Position numbers and translations under genes: made by a program
In this document: piece by piece, positions 40,092 to 48,778 of the stretch
How positions within the stretch are numbered: position 1 is the stretch's first letter
Layout: the number at the start of each line of letters is the position of its first letter
The notes under the pieces: generated by a model
Database searches by the model: none
Seen by the model: the letters and a program-made list of their open reading frames with translations, nothing else
Told to the model about the DNA's origin: nothing
Assembly (NCBI RefSeq): GCF_014692875.1
Contig: NZ_CP061171.1
Location: 372,001 to 436,000 of the forward strand
Source of the DNA: Pedobacter riviphilus
GTDB lineage: Bacteria; Bacteroidota; Bacteroidia; Sphingobacteriales; Sphingobacteriaceae
Length of the DNA: 64,000 nucleotides
Direction: 5' to 3'

Positions 40092-42539
40092 ATGAAATTT
40101 AAGATCATGGCTTTTTTAGCCTTATGGATAAATATTGCCCTTACTTTTGCTCAAGCCCAAACCCCACAATCCAGAATTTATGGTCGTGTATTGGATGCCG
40201 AAGGAAAAAATATAGAATTTGCAACAGTTGCACTCCTTAAAGATTTGGCATTGGTTAAAACAAGCTTTACTGAAAATGATGGAATGTTCAGTTTTGATAA
40301 GCTCGGTTATGGAAAATATTTGATTAAAATATCGGTGGTCGGATCGCCAATATATCAAACCGATACTTTGGTGCTAACTGCCAGCCATGCTGTTATCGCA
40401 TTGCCAGATATCAAGATTAAAGCTGGAGCAACCAATTTAAAGGAAGTGAATATTTCGGGACAGAAAGCTTTTGTAGAGCGGAAAATAGACCGTACTGTTG
40501 TCAATGTTGATGCTTTGATTTCGAATGCAGGTACAACCGCACTGGATGTGCTGAGTAAATCGCCTGGGGTGAACGTAGATCAGAACGGGGCAATTTCATT
40601 AAAAGGCAAAAATGGGGTGACTATCTTTATTGATGATAAACCAACTTATTTATCGGGGGCCGATTTGGAAAATTACCTGCGTTCGTTGCCTTCCTCTTCG
40701 CTTGATCAGATTGAACTAATGACCAATCCGCCTGCTAAATACGATGCTGCAGGAAATGGAGGTGTAATTAACATCAAAACCAAGAAAACCAAAACCGCTG
40801 GGTTTAATGGTGGGATTAATCTGAGTTTAAACCAGGGCGAATTAAGTCGCTCGAACAATAGTTTCAACTTTAATTACCGAAAGGATAAGATCAACATTTT
40901 TGGAAACCTGAGTTATAACCTCAATAATAGTTTTACCGATCTCGATCTGAACCGTAAATATAAAAATGATGATGGTAGTGCGAAATCCTACTTTAATCAG
41001 AATTCTTATTTCCGCAGGCATGGCAACACTTTTAATTTAAAAACAGGGCTTGATTATTATGCATCTGACCGCACAACCTGGGGCGTAGTGCTTACCGGAA
41101 TGAACCGGATTTCTAAACAGGTAAACAACAATACCAGTAATTTGTCTAATGCGTCAATGCAGTTAGATTCGGTTATCAGGGCTGAAAATATCGATCAGAT
41201 TAAATATCAGAATGCGGGCGTAAATTTAAATTACAGGCACAAATTTAAGCAGGCAGGACGAGAATTAACCTTCGATGCTGATTACCTGCTTTACCGGAAT
41301 CAAACCGATCAAACTTATTACAACTTTAGTTATCTCCCTAGCGGAACATTAAAATACCAAGATATTTTAACAGGTAACCTGCCTTCAAATATTGATATCT
41401 ACACCGCTAAAATGGATTATTCGCATCCACTTGAAAATAAGTGGAAGCTGGATGCGGGCGTTAAAACCGCTTATACCAAAACCGATAACATTGCCGATTA
41501 CTTTAATACGGCAAATGGAAAAACGAGTGCTGATTATGAAAAGAGCAATCACTTTTTATATGAGGAGAATATCAATGCGGTTTACCTGAATATGAGCCGG
41601 GAAGGAAAGCGGTTTTCGCTTCAGGCTGGTTTGAGGTATGAAAACACGGTTTCTAATGGGCATCAGTTGGGCAATCTGATCAAACCCGATTCGAGTTTTA
41701 AAAGAACCTATAACAGTTTGTTCCCAACGCTTTATTTCTATTATAAGCTGGATACTGCTGGGAACAACCAACTGGGACTAAATTACGGAAGAAGAATCGA
41801 CCGGCCATATTATCAGGACCTTAATCCGTTCTTTTCTCCGTTGGATAAGTTTACCTATTATGTCGGTAATCCTTTTTTAAAGCCTTCTTTTACACAGAGT
41901 ATAGAACTATCGCATATTTTTAAAAATAAGATTACCACCACATTTAGCTACAGCTGGGTGAGGGACGAAGTGAACGAAACCATCGAAATTTTAAATGGCA
42001 CCTATTACAGCAGACCTGCAAATGTGGGCAAAACAAGGGTGGCCAATGTTTCGGTAAATGCGGAGATCGATCTTACAAAATGGGCAAAATTAAATGCCTA
42101 TATGGAGTTTGGTAAAATAGTTTCAAAAACAGATTTTTATACTGGTTTTTTGGTTACCAATGGCAGTTATTTTAGAACAAACCCCAATGTGCAGTTTAAA
42201 ATCAGTCCGACATGGAATGCAGAAATAAACATGAGCTATCAGAGTAAACTTTCTAATGTTCAGTTTTTACTGGGTTCGGTGCATGAGTTTGGCGCAGCTG
42301 TACAGAAAAAACTCTCTGCAAAAAGTACTTTGAAATTAACGGCAAATGATATTTTCAGAAACCGGATATTTAATGGCGTAATTAATAATCTCGCAGCTAC
42401 CGAAGCCAGCTGGACAAACAAGCAAGATTCGAGGAATTTTGTTTTGAGCTATAGCTATCGTTTTGGGAAGGCATTTTCTTCGCCAGCAAAACACGAATCT
42501 TCTGGTGCGGATGCAGAAAAGAACAGGGTGAAAAATTAA
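40092..42539 (+). CDS. TonB-dependent-receptor-like outer-membrane beta-barrel protein
   Basis: An 815-residue protein with a signal peptide (MKFKIMAFLALWINIALTFAQA). It has a carboxypeptidase-regulatory-like domain (about 28-100; IYGRVLDAEGKNIEFATVAL), a plug-like region with GVTIFIDDKPTYLSG and LDQIELMTNPPAKYDAAGNG (about 175-220), and a long beta-barrel as in PF14905. It begins 29 bases after the M56 peptidase gene, so it is co-transcribed with the BlaI/M56 pair and likely controlled by it. It is similar to the protein at 16172. Confidence 0.9.
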   Translation: MKFKIMAFLALWINIALTFAQAQTPQSRIYGRVLDAEGKNIEFATVALLKDLALVKTSFTENDGMFSFDKLGYGKYLIKISVVGSPIYQTDTLVLTASHAVIALPDIKIKAGATNLKEVNISGQKAFVERKIDRTVVNVDALISNAGTTALDVLSKSPGVNVDQNGAISLKGKNGVTIFIDDKPTYLSGADLENYLRSLPSSSLDQIELMTNPPAKYDAAGNGGVINIKTKKTKTAGFNGGINLSLNQGELSRSNNSFNFNYRKDKINIFGNLSYNLNNSFTDLDLNRKYKNDDGSAKSYFNQNSYFRRHGNTFNLKTGLDYYASDRTTWGVVLTGMNRISKQVNNNTSNLSNASMQLDSVIRAENIDQIKYQNAGVNLNYRHKFKQAGRELTFDADYLLYRNQTDQTYYNFSYLPSGTLKYQDILTGNLPSNIDIYTAKMDYSHPLENKWKLDAGVKTAYTKTDNIADYFNTANGKTSADYEKSNHFLYEENINAVYLNMSREGKRFSLQAGLRYENTVSNGHQLGNLIKPDSSFKRTYNSLFPTLYFYYKLDTAGNNQLGLNYGRRIDRPYYQDLNPFFSPLDKFTYYVGNPFLKPSFTQSIELSHIFKNKITTTFSYSWVRDEVNETIEILNGTYYSRPANVGKTRVANVSVNAEIDLTKWAKLNAYMEFGKIVSKTDFYTGFLVTNGSYFRTNPNVQFKISPTWNAEINMSYQSKLSNVQFLLGSVHEFGAAVQKKLSAKSTLKLTANDIFRNRIFNGVINNLAATEASWTNKQDSRNFVLSYSYRFGKAFSSPAKHESSGADAEKNRVKN

Positions 42540-43051
42540 CGGAACAATTCGTTCATCCTGGCTGGAGCATAGCGAAATGGAGGGATATAGCGTTGACCAT
42601 TTTTTTGGAAAGCAGTGCCTGTGGTGCTTCTGGTCATCCAGTCCCGCCCTTTGCTTAATCCTGTGAAGGACAGGATAACGCTGTCGGTCGGGTTTATTTT
42701 ACCCTGGATAGTAGCACTGTTTAAGATCACTAAACCCGATCGGAGCGGGATGCCAATTCCTTCTAATTGGCAGAAGCGGGAGTGGGACTGTTTTAACCTA
42801 AAAGCTTCTACAATTGCTTTCCAAAAAAATCTTATCAATTGGTCTTCATCCTAACTGGGGCGGAATATATTTTTTCTATTTCTATTGGTTGGTGTCTCAC
42901 CGACCAATAAGATAACTATTATTCTACTATTATTTTGTGTATGCTGATTGTGTATGCTGATTGGGTTTCGGTCGGTGAGACACCGACCGATAGGTGAAAG
43001 CGTTGTCAACTTCCTAGCGCCTTGGCTATTAAAAGTTGGCAACTCATTTTC
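42540..43051. repeat. Gene-free repeat-rich stretch with a REP pair and a 13-bp tandem duplication
   Basis: Two REP-like palindromes of the same family, in inverted orientation, lie at 42883-42909 (core GGTTGGTG-TCT-CACCGACC) and 42969-42989 (core GGTCGGTG-AGA-CACCGACC). Between them TGTGTATGCTGAT is perfectly duplicated in tandem (42936-42948, 42949-42961). The left half (42560-42790) has smaller inverted repeats such as CCTGT-GAAGG-ACAGG. The ORFs here follow the repeats and are not credible genes. Confidence 0.6.
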
Positions 43052-44341
43052 CTATACAAACTGGTTAAGCAGCAGCACTCCAACAAGCCCTAAAACAGAA
43101 ACCAAACTTTCCATCATAGTCCAGGTGCTAAAAGTTTCTTTCAGGCTCAGGTTAAAGTATTCTTTAAACATCCAGAAACCTGTATCGTTTACGTGCGAAA
43201 ACATTAAACTTCCGGCGCCGACCGATAGTACCATTAACTCTGCGGGTGCTCCGGCCCCAATTAAAGGGAGTACCATACCCGAAGCGGTTAGTGCGGACAC
43301 CGTTGCCGATCCCAGGGTTACCCTAAGTGATGCGGTAATTAACCAGGCGAGTAATAATGGCGATAAATTTAGACCGCCAGTAAGCTGTTTCACCGTTTCG
43401 CCCATACCACTATCAATCAAAATCTGTTTAAAGGCACCACCAGCTGCAATAATAAGGATAATCATGGCGATGCTTTTAACCCCTTCGGCACACGATTCCA
43501 TTGCTTTTGTAATGGAAGTTTTTTGAAGTGCCAGCGCAATAATAACCGAAATTAATAAGGCAGCAGTAGGATCGGCTAAAAATATAAACAGCGGTTTACC
43601 AATGTAATCTATTTTAAAACTGCTTCCTATCGTTCCGGCGATAATTAAGAATACGGGCAACAATGCGGTAATAAAACTTTTTGAAGCAGAAGGAAGGTTC
43701 TCTTCTTCGTTGATACTGAAGTGCTGAACCGTTACCGATTGATCACGTTTGAGAATCAATCGTGGGAAATAGATTCCGGCAATAACCGCAATAGGTATGC
43801 TTAAAGTTAAGCCGTAAATTAATGTTTTACCAATATCGGCATGGAAAATACCAGCGAGTGCAACAGGACCGGGGTGAGGGGGTAAAAAACCATGTGTTAC
43901 CGAAAGGGCTGTGGCCATCGGGATGCCGATGTATAATTTTGATAATCCTGTTGTGGCTGAAATGGCAAAAACCAAAGGGATTAAAACCACAAAACCAGCA
44001 TTGTAAAATAAAGGAATCCCCACCAATAAACCAGTTAACAGCACAGCCCATTGGATGTTCTTTTTACCAAAAGCGCCAATCAATATGAAAACGATCTTTT
44101 TTGCCGATCCGCTATCTTCAATCAATTTGCCCATCATCGCGCCAAGCGCCAAAACCATTACCATACTGCCCAGCGTGCTGCCTATCCCATTGCTGATGGA
44201 AGTCATCACTTTAGTAGCGGGCATGCCTAATAAAAGACCTGTAATAATTGCCACAGCAATCAGGGCAATCATTGGGTTAATCTTTTTCAAGATCAGCACG
44301 AAAAGCAACAGGATACCGAAAAGTAGAATCAATAATGACAT
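43052..44341 (-). CDS. GntP-family gluconate (or related sugar acid) permease
   Basis: A 429-residue membrane transporter with about 12 helices. GntP motifs include GIPLFYNAGFVVLIPLVFAIS (about 109-129), VTHGFLPPHPGPVALAGIF (about 148-166) and the C-terminal SHVNDTGFWMFKEYFNLSLKET (about 385-406). It imports gluconate or a similar aldonate by proton symport. No gluconate kinase is adjacent. A small gene lies 21 bases upstream on the same strand and may be co-transcribed. Confidence 0.93.
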   Translation of the reverse strand: MSLLILLFGILLLFVLILKKINPMIALIAVAIITGLLLGMPATKVMTSISNGIGSTLGSMVMVLALGAMMGKLIEDSGSAKKIVFILIGAFGKKNIQWAVLLTGLLVGIPLFYNAGFVVLIPLVFAISATTGLSKLYIGIPMATALSVTHGFLPPHPGPVALAGIFHADIGKTLIYGLTLSIPIAVIAGIYFPRLILKRDQSVTVQHFSINEEENLPSASKSFITALLPVFLIIAGTIGSSFKIDYIGKPLFIFLADPTAALLISVIIALALQKTSITKAMESCAEGVKSIAMIILIIAAGGAFKQILIDSGMGETVKQLTGGLNLSPLLLAWLITASLRVTLGSATVSALTASGMVLPLIGAGAPAELMVLSVGAGSLMFSHVNDTGFWMFKEYFNLSLKETFSTWTMMESLVSVLGLVGVLLLNQFV

Positions 44342-44362
44342 TTGGTTAGGGTTTAGGGTAAT

Positions 44363-44545
44363 TTACTTTTTAACGGTAATGGTCCTTCCGGTAACGAGAT
44401 TAAATTCGTAAACCCGGTACAGGCCGTCATCACTAATCTCTATATTTTCTACCAGGCCTGTTTTGCTGAAGGTATCGGTTACCATATCGCCAATTTTCAC
44501 CTCCTGAAGAACGTCGCTTGGGGTATCGTTGTTTAATCTGATCAT
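44363..44545 (-). CDS. Small hypothetical protein, 60 residues
   Basis: A 60-residue soluble protein (MIRLNNDTPSDVLQEVKIGD...) with beta-strand periodicity (VENIEISDDGLYRVYEFNLVTGRTITVKK). There is no signal or membrane segment. The 21-base gap to the permease start suggests co-transcription. No family is recognised. The 44546-44662 gap upstream contains a direct repeat AGTTTTCAGTT (44585-44595, 44606-44616). Confidence 0.55.
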   Translation of the reverse strand: MIRLNNDTPSDVLQEVKIGDMVTDTFSKTGLVENIEISDDGLYRVYEFNLVTGRTITVKK

Positions 44546-44662
44546 GATGTAAAAGTATTATAATTTGCCAAAAGCTGTATAAACAGTTTTCAGTTGGCGG
44601 TTAATAGTTTTCAGTTATGTACAAATTGCCAATTGAACGCTGAAACTGTCAACTGGACTCGC

Positions 44663-47197
44663 TTAACTTTCAGTCCTTAAAATCTTCAGCGGTGGTTGGT
44701 TCAAAATACTTCTCGTACTTAACACACCCGTAATTACTACAAGTGCTACAATTGAACCAAACAGCAATAAGGTTGGTACAAGTGGAGGCACAAAGGCCGC
44801 ATCGAAAGTGAATTTAGCCAATGCCCAGCTTCCGCTTATGGCTAAAATTAATCCGGCGCCTGCGGCAAAAGCACCTAAGAAGAAATATTCAATCGCATTT
44901 ATTGCTAAAATCTGTTTTCTACTGGCACCCATAGTCCGCAATAAAATACTTTCTTTTATCCGCTGGTTTTTACTGGTTAATACCGAAGATATTAAAACAA
45001 TCCAACCGGTTACCATACTAAAGCCAGCCATAAACTGAATCACAAAACCGATTTTGTTTAACAGCTCATCTAAGAGTTTTAATACCAAATCTAAATCGAT
45101 GACCGATACATTTGGAAATTTTTGCACCACTTCTCCCTGGAAACGAGCTGAAACTTCGCCCGATGGTACCTTAGTCATCAGTACATGAAACTGTGGCGCT
45201 TCTTCTAACACCCCTGCCGGAAAAACTACCCTGAAATTGGTCTGCATCCTGCTCCAGTTTACTTCCCTTAAACTTCCAACAACCGTGGGGATCATCATAC
45301 CCTGCACATTAAAAAGGATTTTATCATTCAGCTCAACATGAATCTGCTGGGCATAACGCTGGTCCAGTGAAATATAAACCGTTTCGTTGGGTTTTATTTT
45401 TCCGATCCATTTACCTGATGTAATTTTCTCTGCCGCGGTTAAGGTATCCTGATAAGTAGCCCTGATCTCATTGCGATAGGCCCTTCTGTTACTGGTATCT
45501 GCACTGGCTTTCTTTCCGTTAATTTCTTCAATGCGCATGGTAACTACGGGCACCTGGTTCATTAATGGCAATTTGAAAGCTTTAGTTAAACTGTCCAATC
45601 CTTCTTTTTGTGTATTCTGGATATCGAACATCACCATATTGGGCTGATTGGCGCCTGATGAAAGTGTAACGCGACTCATTAATATCCCCTGAACAAAAAA
45701 CAGGGTGCAGATAAATGCGGTTGATAAACCTATAGAAACGGTAAGCATTAAGGTTTGGTTATTCGGCCGGTAAAGGTTGGCAAAGCCCTGTCGCCATAAA
45801 TAAGGTGACGAATTAGGTAAGAGTTTTCTTACCAGGAACATCAATAGTTTAGACAGTATGATCAACAGCACAAAAGCGATGGCAATACTTGCGGTAAAAG
45901 CCAGCGTTTGAATCCATGTTTTCATCTGCAAGTGCGTAAAAGCTGTAATAAAGATTGCCATAAGCAGATACACCAGCCAGGTTAGCGGATCTCTTTTTCC
46001 TGCTGCTTTTTCGAAAGATATCCGGATGGCATTTAATGGCGAAATCCTTCTAACAGATAGAAGTGATGGAAGGGCAAAGAGGACCGAGATGATCAAACCC
46101 AATAAAATACCCTGGCCAACGGCGGGCCACGAAACCTGCATGGTAATCTCAATTGGTAGAAAATCTTTCAATACCAATGGAAGCAAAAATTGTATACCTG
46201 TGCCTAAAGCTGCCCCTAAAACAGCAGCGATTAAGCCAATAAAAAAGACCTGGATAAGGTAGATTAAAAAGGCATGACGGGATTTTAATCCTAAACACCT
46301 CAGCGTGGCAATCGCACTTAATTTCTCCTGGATGTACACATGGATAGCGCTACCAACACCAACACAACCTAATAGCAAAGCAATAAACCCAGATAAAGCC
46401 AGAAAACGATTTACATCTTTGAACGATCTTCCGGTCTGTTCTTTTCTCGATTCAACCGTATCGGCATCAAAACCTTCTTTTTCTAATTTGCTGTCCTGCT
46501 TTTTTACCCATTCATCTATTTTGGATGGATCGTTATACCTGAAATAAAATTTGTTATTAATCCGGCTTCCGGTTTTAATCAGATTGGTTTTATCGAGGGT
46601 TTGTAGTGGAATATAAACCGTAGGGGCAATACTTGCACCAATACCCGTTTGGCCAGGAGCTTTTGTTAAAGTGCCCAGTATGTTGAAATTGAGATCGCCG
46701 ATTTTTACCGAATCGCCAACTTTTGCATTAAACTGCAGCATCAGGGTTTGATCTACCAAGGCATTTCTTCCCGATTGAAAGTGTTTTGCTGCGGTTAGCG
46801 GAATGGTTTCTATCGTACCGTAATATGGATAATTTCCCTCTAATGCTTTCATTTGTACCAAACGGCTGCCTCCACCTTTCTGGAAATAGATCATCGAAGC
46901 AAAGGTTTTCTCCTGCGATCGTTCATCGCCAAGTGTATCGAGCATTTTTTGCATCGCTTTGCTTACACCTTTCCGGCTATCTAACACCAGATCGGCTCCT
47001 GTAAGCTCTTTTGCCTGCGCATCAATATCCTTTTGCAGGTTATCTTTAAACGAGTAAACTGCAACAAGAGCCGCAATACCCAAAACAATAGCCGAAACAA
47101 AGAGCAATAAACGTGCACGGTTTTTCCTGCTATCGCGCCAGGCCATTTTAAACAGCCACGAAAACTTAATAGATTGTTTTGGGAGGCTATTAGGCAT
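44663..47197 (-). CDS. ABC transporter permease, FtsX/YbbP-like
   Basis: An 844-residue membrane protein with two FtsX-type blocks: one helix at about 28-48 (LLLFVSAIVLGIAALVAVYSF), a periplasmic domain, helices between about 270 and 390, a central pair near 405-460, a second periplasmic domain, and three C-terminal helices (about 715-835). This ten-helix duplicated layout matches YbbP. It partners with the ATPase encoded upstream, with start and stop overlapping by eight bases. The family is linked to lipid or lipoprotein handling in the envelope; the substrate is unknown. Confidence 0.9.
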   Translation of the reverse strand: MPNSLPKQSIKFSWLFKMAWRDSRKNRARLLLFVSAIVLGIAALVAVYSFKDNLQKDIDAQAKELTGADLVLDSRKGVSKAMQKMLDTLGDERSQEKTFASMIYFQKGGGSRLVQMKALEGNYPYYGTIETIPLTAAKHFQSGRNALVDQTLMLQFNAKVGDSVKIGDLNFNILGTLTKAPGQTGIGASIAPTVYIPLQTLDKTNLIKTGSRINNKFYFRYNDPSKIDEWVKKQDSKLEKEGFDADTVESRKEQTGRSFKDVNRFLALSGFIALLLGCVGVGSAIHVYIQEKLSAIATLRCLGLKSRHAFLIYLIQVFFIGLIAAVLGAALGTGIQFLLPLVLKDFLPIEITMQVSWPAVGQGILLGLIISVLFALPSLLSVRRISPLNAIRISFEKAAGKRDPLTWLVYLLMAIFITAFTHLQMKTWIQTLAFTASIAIAFVLLIILSKLLMFLVRKLLPNSSPYLWRQGFANLYRPNNQTLMLTVSIGLSTAFICTLFFVQGILMSRVTLSSGANQPNMVMFDIQNTQKEGLDSLTKAFKLPLMNQVPVVTMRIEEINGKKASADTSNRRAYRNEIRATYQDTLTAAEKITSGKWIGKIKPNETVYISLDQRYAQQIHVELNDKILFNVQGMMIPTVVGSLREVNWSRMQTNFRVVFPAGVLEEAPQFHVLMTKVPSGEVSARFQGEVVQKFPNVSVIDLDLVLKLLDELLNKIGFVIQFMAGFSMVTGWIVLISSVLTSKNQRIKESILLRTMGASRKQILAINAIEYFFLGAFAAGAGLILAISGSWALAKFTFDAAFVPPLVPTLLLFGSIVALVVITGVLSTRSILNQPPLKILRTES

Positions 47198-47918
47198 AAG
47201 TAGGGTTTTCGTCTGAAATGATTACGCCGCCTTTAATTTTAATGCTCCTAGCTGTTCTGGCAGCCAATTCAAGATCGTGTGTTACAATAATCAATGTGGT
47301 TCCGGCATCTTTGTTTAAATCAAAAAGCAATTTGATCACTTTTTCGCTGGTTTCTGCATCAAGGTTTCCGGTAGGTTCATCTGCAAAAAGAATTGCCGGT
47401 TGATTCGAAAATGCCCTTGCCAGTGAAACGCGTTGCTGTTCGCCACCTGATAGTTGTACTGGATAGTGATGCGAACGGTCGGCAAGGCCAACTTTATCCA
47501 GCAGCTCTAATGCATGGGCACGGATGTTTTTTGCTCCCCTTAATTCTAAAGGTACCATTACATTTTCGAGTGCAGTTAAAGTGGGCAACAGTTGAAAGTT
47601 CTGAAAAATGAAACCCACATATTGATTTCTGATTGCTGCTCTTTCATCTTCATTCAATTTCTCTAAGGCAATACCATTCAGTTCAACCGTTCCGCTACTG
47701 GCCCTGTCCAATCCGGCACATAAACCAAGTAAGGTTGTTTTTCCGCTTCCCGAAGGACCTGTTATGGCCACAGTTGAGCCAGCTCCTATCGAAAAATTAA
47801 TGTTATCCAAAACGGTGAGTTCCCGTCCGGCACTTTGGTAAATTTTGCTTACATTTCGGATGTTCAATATGCTTTCCAATAGCTGAATTTTTAGGGTTTG
47901 CGTATAGATTGTGGCCAA
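47190..47918 (-). CDS. ABC transporter ATP-binding protein, YbbA/LolD-like
   Basis: A 242-residue ATPase. Walker A is GPSGSGKTTL (about 54-63), the Q-loop is FIFQNFQLLP, the signature is LSGGEQQR (about 155-162), Walker B is ILFADEPTGN and the H-loop is VTHD. It belongs to the MacB/LolD/YbbA group that energises FtsX-type permeases. It is divergent from the TesA-like esterase gene, with 65 bases between them. Confidence 0.95.
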   Translation of the reverse strand: MATIYTQTLKIQLLESILNIRNVSKIYQSAGRELTVLDNINFSIGAGSTVAITGPSGSGKTTLLGLCAGLDRASSGTVELNGIALEKLNEDERAAIRNQYVGFIFQNFQLLPTLTALENVMVPLELRGAKNIRAHALELLDKVGLADRSHHYPVQLSGGEQQRVSLARAFSNQPAILFADEPTGNLDAETSEKVIKLLFDLNKDAGTTLIIVTHDLELAARTARSIKIKGGVIISDENPTYA

Positions 47919-47983
47919 ACATAACTAGGCACTGCCTGTTAAGATAATGGTTTAAACAATAATTAGATATAGATTAATTAGAT

Positions 47984-48667
47984 ATGTTACGAAAACGATT
48001 AATGGGACTATTTGTTTTGAGCCTTGTACTACTGAGCTGCGGAAACCGCGAAAATAAAAGCAATACCGATAAAACTTTAGATTCGACTGACCAAAAAACG
48101 GCTACCGTACCTACTGAGCAAAAGAATATCCTCTTTTTTGGTACCAGTTTAACCGCAGGTTACGGACTCGATCCAACGGAAGCTTACCCGGCATTGATCC
48201 AAAATCGGATCGATTCTTTACAAATGCCTTACAAAGTAATTAATGGTGGTTTAAGCGGCGAAACTTCTGCTGGCGGAAAAGGGCGGATTGATTGGCTGCT
48301 TAAACAGCGCGTGGATATTTTTGTACTTGAACTTGGTGCTAATGATGGATTGCGTGGGTTGTCTGTGTCGCAAACGGTTAAAAACCTTCAGGCGATTATT
48401 GATCGGGTAAAGGCTAAATACCCTGATGCTAAAATGGTATTGGCTGGTATGCAGGTTCCGCCCAATATGGGCGCAAAATATGCTGCCGATTTTAAAAATA
48501 TGTTTCCTGATCTGGCAAAGAAAAACCGAATGGCCCTGATCCCTTTTTTATTGGATAAGGTTGGTGGTGTTCCCAGGTTGAACCAAGCCGATGGTATACA
48601 CCCAACTGCCGAAGGAGATAAGATCCTGGCTGAAAACGTTTGGGTTGTGCTGAAGGATTTGTTGTAA
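47984..48667 (+). CDS. TesA-like SGNH/GDSL esterase lipoprotein
   Basis: A 227-residue protein with a lipoprotein signal (MLRKRLMGLFVLSLVLLSC, Cys about residue 19). The SGNH blocks are FFGTSLTAGYGL (about 51-62; the usual GDS is GTS, nucleophile Ser55), GGLSGETSAGG (about 88-98), ELGANDGLRG (about 117-126) and DGIHPTAEG (about 206-214, catalytic Asp and His). It hydrolyses acyl esters or thioesters in the envelope. Its divergent position next to YbbA/YbbP-like genes mirrors the E. coli tesA-ybbA-ybbP arrangement. Confidence 0.9.
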   Translation: MLRKRLMGLFVLSLVLLSCGNRENKSNTDKTLDSTDQKTATVPTEQKNILFFGTSLTAGYGLDPTEAYPALIQNRIDSLQMPYKVINGGLSGETSAGGKGRIDWLLKQRVDIFVLELGANDGLRGLSVSQTVKNLQAIIDRVKAKYPDAKMVLAGMQVPPNMGAKYAADFKNMFPDLAKKNRMALIPFLLDKVGGVPRLNQADGIHPTAEGDKILAENVWVVLKDLL

Positions 48668-48778
48668 GGCGTAATATCTGTCTGACAATAAGATCCTGAG
48701 ATGAACTATCATTGATGTATTCTAAAAGAAAAGTCGTCATTGCTGACGATTTCCCTCCTCGATGCAAAGAGGACTATT

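Noticed and set aside
42536..42838. A 100-codon reverse-strand frame after the outer-membrane receptor gene
   Set aside because: It lies in repeat-rich intergenic DNA, has no family features and overlaps inverted repeats.
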